NCBI RefSeq assembly: GCF_028204155.1
Contig: NZ_JAQLOI010000001.1
Coordinates: 3,189,012-3,253,011 of the forward strand
From: Vibrio algarum
GTDB lineage: Bacteria; Pseudomonadota; Gammaproteobacteria; Enterobacterales; Vibrionaceae
Direction of reading: 5' to 3'
DNA: 64,000 nucleotides
Shown here piece after piece: positions 20,253-29,843 of the stretch. The position numbers and the translations under genes are program-made. How positions within the stretch are numbered: the stretch's first letter is position 1; the number at the start of each line of letters is the position of its first letter. The notes beneath the pieces are model-generated. The model had not been told where the DNA came from. It did no database searches and was given only the letters and a program-made list of their open reading frames with translations.

Positions 20253-20329
20253 CGATTTCCCTTTATTTCTAAAAGAAGAAAGGGCATCGAATACCCTTTC
20301 TTAACTATTATTTTATGAAGATTGTATTA

Positions 20330-22123
20330 TTAATCTTTTCCGACATGAAGAATCGCTAAGAAAGCTTCTTGAGGTAATTCGACATTACCTATTTGCTTCA
20401 TGCGTTTCTTACCTTCTTTCTGTTTCTTTAGCAGTTTTTTCTTACGGCTAATATCACCACCATAACATTTAGCGATTACGTTTTTACGTAACTGCTTAAC
20501 GGTGGAACGGGCTATGATGTGATTACCAATAGCAGCTTGAATAGCGATATCAAACATTTGACGAGGAATGAATTCTTTCATTTTCTCAACCAAAAGTCGT
20601 CCGCGAGATTGAGCGATATCTTTATGTGTAATGATCGCAAGTGCATCTACGGTTTCGCCGTTAAGAAGTACATCTACGCGAACCATATCTGACTCAGCAA
20701 AGTGATGGAAATTATAATCCAGTGACGCGTATCCACGAGAAGTCGATTTCAGACGGTCAAAGAAATCGAGAACAACCTCTGCCATCGGTATATCATAGGT
20801 AACAGCAACTTGATTTCCGTGATAAATCATATCAATTTGAATACCGCGTTTCTCAACACAAAGTGTAATAACGTTACCTAGATATTCAGATGGTACCAGG
20901 ATATTACAGCGAGCTATTGGCTCACGAATCTCTTCTAAATCGTTTACCGCAGGTAACTTTGCAGGGCTATCTACGTAAAGGATATCACCGTTGTTTTTCT
21001 TCACTTCATATACAACTGTTGGGGCTGTCGTAATTAAATCGAGATCATATTCACGTTCAAGACGTTCTTGAATGATCTCCATATGAAGCATACCTAAGAA
21101 GCCACAACGGAAGCCAAAACCTAAAGCTGCAGAACTTTCTGGCTCATAGAAAAGTGACGCATCATTTAAGCTTAGCTTTCCTAGCGCATCACGAAAGTTC
21201 TCGTAGTCATCAGAGGAAACAGGGAATAGACCAGCATATACTTGAGGCTTCACTTTTTGGAAACCAGGTAATGCTTCATCACTTCCATGCTTAGCATGAG
21301 TTAACGTATCACCAACTGGAGCACCTAATATGTCTTTAATTCCACAAACAACCCAACCAACTTCTCCGGTACTAAGTTGAGTAGTATCAAGGCGCTTAGG
21401 AGTAAATATACCAATTCTGTCTACCCCCCAATCTTGCCCGGTGCTCATAACTCTAATCTTATCGTTTTTCTTTAGAACACCGTTCTTAATACGAACGAGA
21501 GAAACAACACCAAGATAGTTGTCGAACCAAGAGTCAATAATCAAAGCTTGTAAGGGCGCTTCAGGATCACCTTGCGGTGGCGGAATTGCTGTCACAATAT
21601 TTTCCAATACTGCATCAACCCCTAAACCTGTTTTAGCCGAACAGCACGTTGCTTCTAATGCATCGATACCGACAATTTCTTCGATCTCTTCCGAAACTCT
21701 TTCTGGATCAGCGGCTGGTAAATCGATTTTATTTAGAATAGGAACCACTTCTAAATCCATTTCAATGGCGGTATAGCAGTTGGCTACTGTTTGAGCTTCT
21801 ACGCCTTGACCAGCATCTACAACCAAAAGCGCACCTTCACATGCAGCTAATGAGCGAGATACCTCGTAAGAAAAATCTACATGTCCAGGTGTGTCGATAA
21901 AGTTAAGCTGGTATGTTTCGCCATCTTGAGCTTTATAATTTAGTGTAACACTTTGTGCTTTGATCGTGATGCCGCGCTCACGTTCTATATCCATAGAATC
22001 AAGAACTTGAACATCCATCTCACGTTCACTTAAGCCTCCGCAAACTTGAATCAAGCGGTCTGAAAGTGTCGACTTACCATGGTCGATATGGGCGATAATC
22101 GAAAAATTGCGAATGTGCTTCAT
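20330..22123 (-). CDS. lepA: Elongation factor 4 (LepA)
   Basis: A 597-residue translational GTPase that acts on stalled or misordered ribosomes. I start it at MKHIRNFSIIAHIDHGKST (22123), which matches the family; the frame is open for 42 more codons upstream, but that stretch has no family similarity I recognise. G1 AHIDHGKSTL, G3 DTPGHVDF and G4 NKIDLPAADPE are present, and the Lys-rich C-terminal domain specific to LepA is intact. Confidence 0.96.
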   Translation of the reverse strand: MKHIRNFSIIAHIDHGKSTLSDRLIQVCGGLSEREMDVQVLDSMDIERERGITIKAQSVTLNYKAQDGETYQLNFIDTPGHVDFSYEVSRSLAACEGALLVVDAGQGVEAQTVANCYTAIEMDLEVVPILNKIDLPAADPERVSEEIEEIVGIDALEATCCSAKTGLGVDAVLENIVTAIPPPQGDPEAPLQALIIDSWFDNYLGVVSLVRIKNGVLKKNDKIRVMSTGQDWGVDRIGIFTPKRLDTTQLSTGEVGWVVCGIKDILGAPVGDTLTHAKHGSDEALPGFQKVKPQVYAGLFPVSSDDYENFRDALGKLSLNDASLFYEPESSAALGFGFRCGFLGMLHMEIIQERLEREYDLDLITTAPTVVYEVKKNNGDILYVDSPAKLPAVNDLEEIREPIARCNILVPSEYLGNVITLCVEKRGIQIDMIYHGNQVAVTYDIPMAEVVLDFFDRLKSTSRGYASLDYNFHHFAESDMVRVDVLLNGETVDALAIITHKDIAQSRGRLLVEKMKEFIPRQMFDIAIQAAIGNHIIARSTVKQLRKNVIAKCYGGDISRKKKLLKKQKEGKKRMKQIGNVELPQEAFLAILHVGKD

Positions 22124-22286
22124 AGGTTGGTGTGACTTAACTCGTTGCAAAAATTGAATGGGAAAAATACGCATCTCTGATGGTATTTCGATCAAGTTGC
22201 GCGATTCTACCGAATTTCGGGCATTGTCGCTATCTTCATTTACCTTCAAACGTTAATTTGATGTTATTTGTTGCCGATGAATAACG

Positions 22287-22774
22287 TCAGGTTATTCGTT
22301 CAGCAATATCAATCTTGTCACCCAATACTCGTAATAGAGTGACTACTTGCTCTGATTTCGATTGAAGTTTAGTTGAAAAGTGACGAGCAAGCCAGATACC
22401 TCCTCCCATAAAAATGACGGATGTCAGTATTGTCCCCCCTCTCCCCCACCGAGCAATGGACCGACAAAAGACTGCCCAACTAGCGCGCCAATCATCATAG
22501 CGATGAGAGGAAGGAGATACACCACAGAAGCGAATTGAATTAGATTTTTTTCAGGTAATCCGATCTCAATTGTTTGCCCTGGCTTAACTATCTCTTGAGT
22601 TGTTAATGTCCATGAATGACTTTTGTTACCTATTGCTTTAGAAACAATACCAGTACCACAGCTTTTTTGAGACGCACAGTGACTGCAACTAGTTTGTTGT
22701 TCACATGACAAACCAACTTCATATCCATGTGTAGTTTCTGTCACAGAAATAACCGTTGCCAGCGCAGTCATCAT
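22287..22774 (-). pseudogene. rseC: RseC, SoxR-reducing complex family protein, C-terminus frameshifted
   Basis: As written, the frame ends after 116 residues at 22424. The N-terminal cysteine cluster (CEQQTSCSHCASQKSCG) and the first membrane helix are intact. Adding one G in the run 22434-22439 (or 22443-22447) continues the frame as a second helix (TILTSVIFMGGGIWLAR) and a cytoplasmic tail, ending at 22287 with 162 residues in total, the usual RseC length. RseC is the fourth gene of the rpoE-rseA-rseB-rseC operon and overlaps rseB by 4 nt. Its molecular role is only partly known (a mild positive effect on sigma-E, and a SoxR-reducing role in relatives). Confidence 0.85.
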
Positions 22775-23772
22775 TCAACTGACTCCTCTTCCTTCAAAGC
22801 AACATTAGCTTCCGATGTAATAGAAGGAACATTAAATTTCACTGATTTGGCAATTTGAGCTGCAGTAGCTGGTGGAATATCGCCAACCACCGTGATCTCT
22901 CGCTTTCCTACAACTAAACTTTGAAGCGTCCTTCTACCATGCCTAACAAGTTGATTTTTTAATGAAAAATCATCACTTTCAGAGACGTATACCGAAAAAC
23001 TAAACAACCCATCACTAAACATTTGGCTCTCAACATCTTTTTGTGTTGTCTCCATCTTATAACGATTGAGATTAAGAGCTTTGAACCCGGACGGTACCCA
23101 CTTCACGTTCCAAAAAGATTCTGTCGGTTCTTGTTTAGGCATGGTTATAACATTAGGTAATTTAATATCATCTAGTTGAGACAATACTTCAGCGATGCGT
23201 TCGTTTACAGCATAAGAAATCGTTCTATATTGTTCTAACACTTCGCCATCTCTATCTACAAGATCCGCACGAAGAGGTAACTTTGATTTTTCATCTATCC
23301 ACATTACATAAGAATATCGCTGACCATCTTTCGGCACAACTCGAACAACTTGGCTCGCTGCCCCAGCTTCTCTTGCTCTACCCATCAATACAAAATCATA
23401 AAACTCACTCAATTCTTGTATATTACTGTCTAGCATAGGAATGAGAGGAGCTACCATATTGCCCGACTCTATAGAAAATGGTTCTACGCCAGGCTCTACG
23501 TAGCTGATTTCTTTGCCACGACGTATCACTTCTCTAATTGGGCCGCTGAGATAAACAAGATGTGCATACACCATGTCTTGATTTTTAGCGTGGATATATC
23601 GAAGAGGCTCAATACTATTTTTCTTTATTAAAATATAGGAGAGCTCGTAATTTAAGTGCTGACTTGCATGGTTCATTTGATGCAACAAAGCCTCAGCTGA
23701 AATCTCTTCAGTTGAGGCTTGCATTGGTATCAAACTGAACAGTGTCAAAGCACTGATCAGAAGTTTCTTCAT
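22771..23772 (-). CDS. rseB: Sigma-E factor regulatory protein RseB
   Basis: A 333-residue periplasmic protein (MucB/RseB family) with an N-terminal signal peptide ending near MQAST. It binds the periplasmic part of RseA, protects it from DegS cleavage and senses mislocalised lipopolysaccharide or lipoproteins. LolA-like and C-terminal domains are both present at full length. It overlaps rseA by 4 nt upstream and rseC by 4 nt downstream. Confidence 0.95.
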   Translation of the reverse strand: MKKLLISALTLFSLIPMQASTEEISAEALLHQMNHASQHLNYELSYILIKKNSIEPLRYIHAKNQDMVYAHLVYLSGPIREVIRRGKEISYVEPGVEPFSIESGNMVAPLIPMLDSNIQELSEFYDFVLMGRAREAGAASQVVRVVPKDGQRYSYVMWIDEKSKLPLRADLVDRDGEVLEQYRTISYAVNERIAEVLSQLDDIKLPNVITMPKQEPTESFWNVKWVPSGFKALNLNRYKMETTQKDVESQMFSDGLFSFSVYVSESDDFSLKNQLVRHGRRTLQSLVVGKREITVVGDIPPATAAQIAKSVKFNVPSITSEANVALKEEESVE

Positions 23773-24371
23773 TCAATTACCGATTCTGTTTCTAGCCCGC
23801 TAACACCTGACTGATCAGATGAGAGACGAAGTTGAAGCTCATAATCTTGCAGCATGGCATTTATACGCTTGCGTTGCTGTAATAACTGAGCCTCGTTATT
23901 CTGCTTTTGAGGTATAGATTCTCTGGTCAAACTAACTGGCTCAACACTCCCTGCAAAAGGAACTGTTTGCAATACAGACAATGGTTTAGATGCAAGTTCA
24001 GATGAATCTGAACCGCCATATTGTTGAACTCCAACAATAACCATAAGCGATACGCATGCCGCCACACCAACTTGACCAATCTGCGTTAACCATGCTGGCA
24101 ATTGACGTCGAGCTTGCTTTGGCGTCGGTTGAGACTCTATTAACGGTGTTACTATTGGACTATGTGCTGGCTCTGCATCAAGCGCTGCTGCCACACTTTC
24201 GGCAATATTCCAATTTGCTGTTTCAGGAGCTTCACCTCTCATCACATCACCAATGAGATGGTAGTTTTTCCAAGTATCCTGACTTTCAACATCCTGCTCG
24301 AGCTCTGCGATTAGAGCTTCATCCACAGTTTCTCCATCCATGAGCGCTGAAAGTAGTTCTTTGTCAGCCAT
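23769..24371 (-). CDS. rseA: Anti-sigma-E factor RseA
   Basis: A 200-residue inner-membrane anti-sigma factor. The cytoplasmic N-terminus (MADKELLSALMDGE) binds RpoE, a single transmembrane helix lies at about residues 98-116, and the periplasmic tail is the DegS/RseB-binding part. Regulated proteolysis by DegS then RseP releases RpoE in the known system. It begins 43 bp after rpoE. Confidence 0.95.
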   Translation of the reverse strand: MADKELLSALMDGETVDEALIAELEQDVESQDTWKNYHLIGDVMRGEAPETANWNIAESVAAALDAEPAHSPIVTPLIESQPTPKQARRQLPAWLTQIGQVGVAACVSLMVIVGVQQYGGSDSSELASKPLSVLQTVPFAGSVEPVSLTRESIPQKQNNEAQLLQQRKRINAMLQDYELQLRLSSDQSGVSGLETESVIE

Positions 24372-24414
24372 TTAATTCACCATATCAGTATTCTGGAACC
24401 AACCAGAAATAACA

Positions 24415-24993
24415 TTAACGTTTCAAAAGCGGTTCAATTTTCTTTTCAACCGCTTCTCTTGCTCGGAAAATACGCGAACGAACCGTTCCAACAGGACAGT
24501 CCATTACTACAGCAATGTCTTCATAACTTAAACCATCAAGCTCTCGAAGTGTCATTGCTGTTTTTAAATCCTCTGGCAGCGCCTCTATCGCACTAAAAAC
24601 CACACGTTTCAATTCATTGGACAACGCTAAGTTCTCAGGGTTCGATATTTCTTTTAATGCGCTACCCGTTTCGTAATATTCAGCTTCATCAGCGTCCACA
24701 TCGCTTGCTGGAGGTCTTCTTCCTTGCGCTACTATGTGGTTCTTAGCGGTATTAACTGCAATTCTGTAAAGCCAAGTATAAAAGGCACTTTCCCCTCTAA
24801 AATTTGGGATAGCACGATAAGCCTTGATAAATGCTTCTTGCGCGACGTCTTGGACATCACCAGAATTACCAACATACCTAGAGATAAGATTACACACTTT
24901 ATTTTGGTATTTTATGACCAAAAGATTAAATGCTTGCTTGTCTCCATTCTGAACTCGCTCAATGAGTACTTGATCTGTCAACTGCTCGTTCAT
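24415..24993 (-). CDS. rpoE: RNA polymerase sigma-E factor
   Basis: A 192-residue ECF sigma factor for extracytoplasmic stress. Region 2 carries the core-binding and -10-recognition segment (DVAQEAFIKAYRAIPNFRG) and region 4 the -35 recognition helix (YEDIAVVMDCPVGTVRSR). It heads the rseABC operon and is divergent from nadB, as in E. coli. A sigma-E-like promoter lies about 100 bp upstream, suggesting autoregulation. Confidence 0.98.
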   Translation of the reverse strand: MNEQLTDQVLIERVQNGDKQAFNLLVIKYQNKVCNLISRYVGNSGDVQDVAQEAFIKAYRAIPNFRGESAFYTWLYRIAVNTAKNHIVAQGRRPPASDVDADEAEYYETGSALKEISNPENLALSNELKRVVFSAIEALPEDLKTAMTLRELDGLSYEDIAVVMDCPVGTVRSRIFRAREAVEKKIEPLLKR

Positions 24994-25091
24994 TCGAGCA
25001 CATACTCCTATGTTATCGGCCTTATCTTCTCAGATATGAGCTTTTATTATGCAAAATGTAGTGTTGACACCACCACTTACATGAGCACTAT

Positions 25092-25119
25092 TGTGACTCT
25101 AGTAAATTAAAGAAGTTCA
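25092..25119 (-). promoter_or_regulatory. Candidate sigma-E promoter of rpoE
   Basis: On the minus strand TGAACTT (25119-25113) is separated by 16 nt from TCACA (25096-25092). This is close to the sigma-E consensus (GGAACTT, 15-16 nt, TCTGA/TCAAA). It lies about 100 bp before the rpoE start, where an autoregulatory promoter is known in E. coli. The -10 match is only partial. Confidence 0.5.
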
Positions 25120-25403
25120 ATGATTATTGAATATTTTATCAATTTATTGAACAGTGTGGTGTGTAAACAAAAACTGGATGGTTATTCGTTGTTTAAATTA
25201 CGTTTTAATACGCTTATTAAACACGGCCTAATGGCCTCTTTAAGTGGGATAGTGGAGGCGATATTAATGAATTGCAACCGTTCTTCTGTCTTAATTGTGA
25301 AAGAAATTTGAAGACAAAGCCTTTTAGCCACATAATCAATCGTGTAACTCAGTTAAATAAAGAATGCGTAGTTTCGTGTTCTTAAACGGGAATAAATAGA
25401 TTT

Positions 25404-27017
25404 ATGGACACAAATCGAGATCATCAGTGTGACGTATTAGTTATCGGTAGCGGTGCTGCTGGACTTTCTTTAGCACTTCGTATTGCAAAAAATGCAAAAG
25501 TTGTTGTGCTGAGTAAAGGACCAAGAAGCGAAGGTTCTACTTTCTATGCTCAGGGAGGTATTGCTGCTGTTTTTGATGAATCGGATAGTATTGAGTCACA
25601 CGTCGAGGATACGCTCATAGCAGGAGCCGATCTTTGTGAAAAAGAAACCGTAGAGTTTATTGCTGAAAACGGAAAAGAGTGCGTACAGTGGCTTATCGAT
25701 GGTGGCGTTCCATTCGATAGAGAAGATGACTATTCTGATGATAAACCTCGCTATCACCTAACGCGAGAAGGTGGCCACAGCCATCGTCGTATACTCCATG
25801 CAGCTGATGCAACGGGGATGGCGATGCAAACCTCATTGCAAGACAACGCGCATAACCACCCCAACATTTCTATTTTTGAAAGATACAATGCTCTCGACCT
25901 GATTACTGAAGATAAAATTGGTGGCGATGAGACAAAAATAATCGGTGCTTACATATGGAACCGTAACGATGAGCATGTTGAAACTATTCGTGCGAAATTT
26001 GTTGTATTAGCCACTGGTGGAGCATCTAAGGTTTATCAATATACTTCAAACCCAGATGTTTCATCTGGAGATGGTATCGCGATGGCATGGCGTGCTGGAT
26101 GTCGAGTAGCAAACATGGAATTCAATCAATTTCATCCCACTTGCCTATTCCATCCAGAAGCTCGTAACTTTTTGCTTACAGAAGCTTTGCGAGGCGAAGG
26201 TGCTTTTCTCCTTCGTCCTGATGGGTCTCGCTTTATGCCAGACTTTGATAAAAGAGAAGAACTCGCCCCACGCGATGTAGTGGCAAGAGCCATCGATTTT
26301 GAAATGAAACGATTGGGTGCTGACTGTATGTATTTAGATATCAGTCATAAATCCAAAGATTTTATTGAAAAACACTTCCCAACTATCCATATGCGACTTC
26401 AAGACCTCGGTATTGATATGACAAAGGAACCCATCCCTATAGTTCCTGCTGCGCACTATACCTGTGGCGGTGTAATGGTAAATAAACAAGGGCAAACAGA
26501 CCTAAAAAACCTATATGCTATTGGTGAAGTAAGCTATACCGGTTTACACGGAGCCAATCGTATGGCATCTAACTCCCTTTTAGAATGTGTCGTTTATGCT
26601 TGGTCTGCCGCACAAGATATTCTTAATAATATCGGCCTTGCTGAATTACCATCTGAAGTACCAGCTTGGGATGAGAGTCAAGTGTGTAATTCAGACGAAG
26701 AAGTTGTTATTCAGCATAATTGGCACGAACTGAGGTTATTTATGTGGGATTACATGGGTATCGTACGCACAGATAAGCGCTTAGAAAGGGCTATGAGGCG
26801 AATTCAAATGCTTCAGTTAGAAACTCATGACTATTATAGTAATTTCAGAGTATCTAATAATCTGTTAGAAATGCGTAATTTGCTTCAAGTCGCAGAGCTA
26901 ATGGTTCGCTGTGCTATGAAACGTAAGGAAAGCAGAGGATTGCATTATACCCTTGATTATCCAAACCTAATGGAAGACTCTGGGCCTACAATATTGGTTC
27001 CAGGTGATGAATCCTAA
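25404..27017 (+). CDS. nadB: L-aspartate oxidase
   Basis: A 537-residue FAD enzyme that oxidises L-aspartate to iminoaspartate, the first step of NAD biosynthesis (NadA then makes quinolinate). The Rossmann motif VIGSGAAGLSLAL is at about residues 12-24, and the substrate/FAD region AHYTCGGVMVN at about residue 350. It is divergent from rpoE across about 410 bp and converges on ygfX with only 16 bp between stop codons. Confidence 0.97.
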   Translation: MDTNRDHQCDVLVIGSGAAGLSLALRIAKNAKVVVLSKGPRSEGSTFYAQGGIAAVFDESDSIESHVEDTLIAGADLCEKETVEFIAENGKECVQWLIDGGVPFDREDDYSDDKPRYHLTREGGHSHRRILHAADATGMAMQTSLQDNAHNHPNISIFERYNALDLITEDKIGGDETKIIGAYIWNRNDEHVETIRAKFVVLATGGASKVYQYTSNPDVSSGDGIAMAWRAGCRVANMEFNQFHPTCLFHPEARNFLLTEALRGEGAFLLRPDGSRFMPDFDKREELAPRDVVARAIDFEMKRLGADCMYLDISHKSKDFIEKHFPTIHMRLQDLGIDMTKEPIPIVPAAHYTCGGVMVNKQGQTDLKNLYAIGEVSYTGLHGANRMASNSLLECVVYAWSAAQDILNNIGLAELPSEVPAWDESQVCNSDEEVVIQHNWHELRLFMWDYMGIVRTDKRLERAMRRIQMLQLETHDYYSNFRVSNNLLEMRNLLQVAELMVRCAMKRKESRGLHYTLDYPNLMEDSGPTILVPGDES

Positions 27018-27033
27018 ATCACTATTGTGAAAA

Positions 27034-27471
27034 TCATGGAGTGATATAGTCACTCCTTTTTTGGGCTGCTAGAAAGTTAAGCATCACCAAAAGTTGTCGA
27101 TACTCTTTCTCAACACAAGCATCTCGCCAAATATTAATTTTGACACCTTGAACGGTGGCTATTTGAATCATTAATGGTTTGTATAACGTAAAAATACTTC
27201 CACACCTTAAACGCTGGTTATTTAAGGTCAGCTTACCCGAGGAATACAGCTCTAACCTTCCAGAGATTGAAGGCTGCCTTTCAATTAAAAGTTGTCGAAT
27301 TATAGATGCGATTAAAGACAAAGAAACGACTATCGGCATAGGAGAAATTAAAACAGCCCATATTATTAAAATCAATATACCTGATTGAACAATATGAGCT
27401 ATTTTAGAAGGGCTTAAATAGAGATGAACTAAGCTATTATTAGCGTAGTTTGCTTCGGTTATGCGCGACAA
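27034..27471 (-). CDS. ygfX: YgfX (CptA-like) small membrane protein
   Basis: A 145-residue protein with two adjacent N-terminal membrane helices (about residues 26-62) and a cytoplasmic C-terminal part. It overlaps the end of sdhE by 32 nt, the invariant partner arrangement of ygfX. In E. coli the protein has been described both as a toxin affecting MreB/FtsZ (CptA) and as a membrane partner of the SdhE operon. Sequence divergence in this family is high, so the call rests on topology plus position. Confidence 0.8.
   Translation of the reverse strand: MSRITEANYANNSLVHLYLSPSKIAHIVQSGILILIIWAVLISPMPIVVSLSLIASIIRQLLIERQPSISGRLELYSSGKLTLNNQRLRCGSIFTLYKPLMIQIATVQGVKINIWRDACVEKEYRQLLVMLNFLAAQKRSDYITP
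27038..27063 (+). terminator. nadB terminator embedded in the 3' end of ygfX
   Basis: A perfect 7-bp hairpin (GGAGTGA, loop TATAG, TCACTCC) is followed by TTTTTT, 21 bp after the nadB stop. The hairpin lies inside the last codons of the opposing ygfX gene, so the same DNA serves as terminator and coding sequence. Confidence 0.8.
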
Positions 27472-27700
27472 TTTTGTCTATCATATTAGCAAGCTTCTCA
27501 TCTTCGCTTCTTCCATGCTGCATGACCCAATTAAAAAGATCAGGGTCGTCACACTCTAAAAGAGCAACGAAATCATCTTGTTCAGCCTCAGAAAGTGAGT
27601 CAAAGCACTCATCATAAAACGGCATTATTACAACGTCGAGTTCTAGCATTCCTCTACGACATGCCCATTTAATACGTGCTCTTTCTTCTCGTTTATACAT
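27440..27700 (-). CDS. sdhE: FAD assembly factor SdhE
   Basis: An 86-residue protein that promotes covalent FAD attachment to the succinate dehydrogenase and fumarate reductase flavoproteins. The defining RGMLELD motif (RGxxE) is at residues 16-22. Length matches the family. It is divergent from ygfZ and overlaps ygfX by 32 nt, as in related genomes. Confidence 0.95.
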   Translation of the reverse strand: MYKREERARIKWACRRGMLELDVVIMPFYDECFDSLSEAEQDDFVALLECDDPDLFNWVMQHGRSEDEKLANMIDKIVAHNRSKLR

Positions 27701-27876
27701 CTAACTACCTCTGATTAGTCCTTTATACTGAATATTACAGCGACCTAGACATGATAACGCTAATGGTATAGGTATAAACAATAATGAAACGATAGCTGAC
27801 AAAAAAATGTAAGCGGATTAACATAATGGCCATAATATACCTACTCAAAGAATAAAATAGCCAAGGCGATACTAAT

Positions 27877-28842
27877 ATGGAATGGCAAAACAGATTTACA
27901 AAACTAGAATTGGGCTCCAAAGATCCCCTCCCAGAATTAATGGTAAGCGACCTTAACTCATGGAACTTACTCTCTGTAACAGGTGAAGATCAAAAATCAT
28001 ACTTACAAGGTCAACTAACTTGCGATTTAGTCGCACTCGACCCACAAGAGTCGACCCTTGGTGCCCACTGCGATGCAAAGGGTAAAGTGTTAAGTATATT
28101 CCGTTGCTTTAAGCACAATGATGGCTATGCGCTTTTTCATCACGCCTCTACAACCGCATCCTCTTTAACTGAAATTAAAAAATATTCTGTTTTTTCTAAA
28201 GTAGAATTAGATATCAGTTCCGATATTACGCTCGGAGTACTTGGTAAAAATGCCGACAACTTTATAGATAGTATTACTTCAACCAGGGGAAACGTTCGTA
28301 CAGTAGAGAATGGCAGCGCCATAAAAGTCGAAGATAATAGATGGATTCTAGTTGTTGATCGCAACTCAATTGCAACAACGCTAGATAAAATGAGTAGCGC
28401 AATTTTTGTAGAAGACGATATTTGGGATAAATTTGATATTGAAAGTGGTATACCTAGAATTGTAGAAGGCAATCAGAATACGCAAATTCCTCAAGCGTTT
28501 AACCTTCAAGCCATCCATGGCATCAGCTTCAGCAAAGGGTGTTATACGGGTCAGGAAACCGTTGCCAGAGCCAAATATCGAGGAACAAATAAAAGATCCA
28601 TGTCGATAGTTAAAGGGCACATAGAAATTGCATCTGATTTACCTTTGGAGCTAGAAAGAAGCGTAGGCGAAAACTGGCGTTCAGTCGGAACAATCTTTAC
28701 TCATTATCGATATACAGATGGTTTGGCCATGGGTTTAATTGTTCTTCCTAATAATCTTGAACAAGATACAAAGTTTAGATTAGCTAATCAGCCTAGCTCT
28801 ATCTGGCAGATAGTCGATCTTCCATATGAAATTGAAGAATGA
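27877..28842 (+). CDS. ygfZ: tRNA-modifying/Fe-S protein YgfZ (folate-binding)
   Basis: A 321-residue folate-binding protein of the GcvT-like family, needed for full activity of certain Fe-S enzymes such as MiaB. The diagnostic motif KGCYTGQE (around residue 223), with its functional Cys, is intact. It overlaps the start of the downstream YbaK-like gene by 4 nt (ATGA), so the two are probably translationally coupled. Confidence 0.95.
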   Translation: MEWQNRFTKLELGSKDPLPELMVSDLNSWNLLSVTGEDQKSYLQGQLTCDLVALDPQESTLGAHCDAKGKVLSIFRCFKHNDGYALFHHASTTASSLTEIKKYSVFSKVELDISSDITLGVLGKNADNFIDSITSTRGNVRTVENGSAIKVEDNRWILVVDRNSIATTLDKMSSAIFVEDDIWDKFDIESGIPRIVEGNQNTQIPQAFNLQAIHGISFSKGCYTGQETVARAKYRGTNKRSMSIVKGHIEIASDLPLELERSVGENWRSVGTIFTHYRYTDGLAMGLIVLPNNLEQDTKFRLANQPSSIWQIVDLPYEIEE

Positions 28843-29306
28843 TAAAAACAAAAATCACCGCGTTATTAGATCAAGAAGGGGTGGCATATCGTGTGCTACC
28901 TCATTCATCTCCAAGCACATCAATCGTTGAAACAGCGGCACAGAGAGGTATACCTACATCTAAAATGGTCAAATCCATACTTTTACGAGATATGGATGAT
29001 AATTACATCATCGCTTGCGTCCCTGGTAATAAACCCGTTGATCCTAAAAAAATCCGAGCCTTTTTAAAGTGCCGACGCATAACATGTGTATCGCTCAACG
29101 AGGTAGAAGCAGTAACCGGATATCAAGTTGGGACTATTTCTCCACTCCTATTAAAGTTCCCCATACCTATTTTCTTCGATAGTAGCTTGTTAGATATGCA
29201 AGAAATCACGATTAGTAGTGGTTGTAATATGGCAGGCATAGCGCTCAACATTCACGATTTAATTTCACTTTGCCTCCCTCAAATCACCGATATTATTAGA
29301 GATTAA
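28839..29306 (+). CDS. YbaK/ProX-type aminoacyl-tRNA deacylase domain protein
   Basis: A 155-residue single-domain protein of the YbaK/EbsC/ProXp family, whose members hydrolyse mischarged aminoacyl-tRNAs. Family features are the conserved Lys in SKMVKSILLR and the glycine-rich GYQVGTISPL loop. It is closer in plan to the freestanding YeaK/YbaK group than to the ProRS insertion domain. Its substrate cannot be told from sequence. The 4-nt overlap with ygfZ links two tRNA/Fe-S-related functions. Confidence 0.8.
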   Translation: MIKTKITALLDQEGVAYRVLPHSSPSTSIVETAAQRGIPTSKMVKSILLRDMDDNYIIACVPGNKPVDPKKIRAFLKCRRITCVSLNEVEAVTGYQVGTISPLLLKFPIPIFFDSSLLDMQEITISSGCNMAGIALNIHDLISLCLPQITDIIRD

Positions 29307-29448
29307 CTTTATCAAAGTTGAGAATTACTGTAACAGCAGACAAAAATATTGGAACAGATGCACAATAATCCAACCTCAAGCATGCATTTTTATTCAAATA
29401 TAAAAGCATTACTATTCATTTGGAGTTATCTCCTATATGCTCTCTCAC

Positions 29449-29574
29449 CCTGTTTTTATACTCCATTAACATCTAAAAACAGGCAAAGTGAATCCACTGA
29501 TTGAGTCAGTAATATCCACTTTTGTGTAATGCATCTGTGACTATTCGCCCGCCACTTTTGGCGGGCTTTTTTTT
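29449..29574 (+). ncRNA. Candidate structured small RNA or leader ending in a strong terminator
   Basis: In the 568-bp gene-free gap three hairpins follow each other. The first is a perfect 10-bp stem (29449-29458 with 29474-29483). The second is nested: CAAAGTG at 29484-29490 with a bulged partner ending at 29524, enclosing ACTGA/TCAGT. The third is a strong terminator, an 8-bp G+C-rich stem (29547-29554 with 29559-29566) followed by eight T. The 5' end is unknown and I see no convincing promoter. It could also be just a long 3' UTR of the deacylase gene, whose stop is about 240 nt upstream. Confidence 0.4.
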
Positions 29575-29837
29575 GCCCAATAGATCACTCTCTTAATACA
29601 AAAAATTAAAAATGGTCTATCCTTTTAATGTATCTATTGTCGATTGTACAAAGTTTCATCGATAGTGGTTTTTGAGTATTTAATCAATTGCTAATTAATA
29701 ATTACATTTGAGGTGCATATCACATCCAGATAGAGATAACTCTTCAATTTTGATGAAATCAGCACAAAAATCCAAATTGCTGTTTATTGTAACGAGATTC
29801 CACCGAATCAGTCACAATACTTTCACGTACCGAAAGG

Positions 29838-29843
29838 TATAAT
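29838..29843 (+). promoter_or_regulatory. Probable -10 element of the ytfK promoter
   Basis: A perfect TATAAT lies 31 bp before the ytfK start codon. No clear -35 hexamer is present at the standard spacing, so the promoter may be activator-dependent. AAAGGA (29864-29869) is the ribosome binding site. Confidence 0.5.

Noticed and set aside
22124..22249. N-terminal extension of LepA
   Set aside because: The start at 22123 matches the family exactly; the upstream codons look non-coding.
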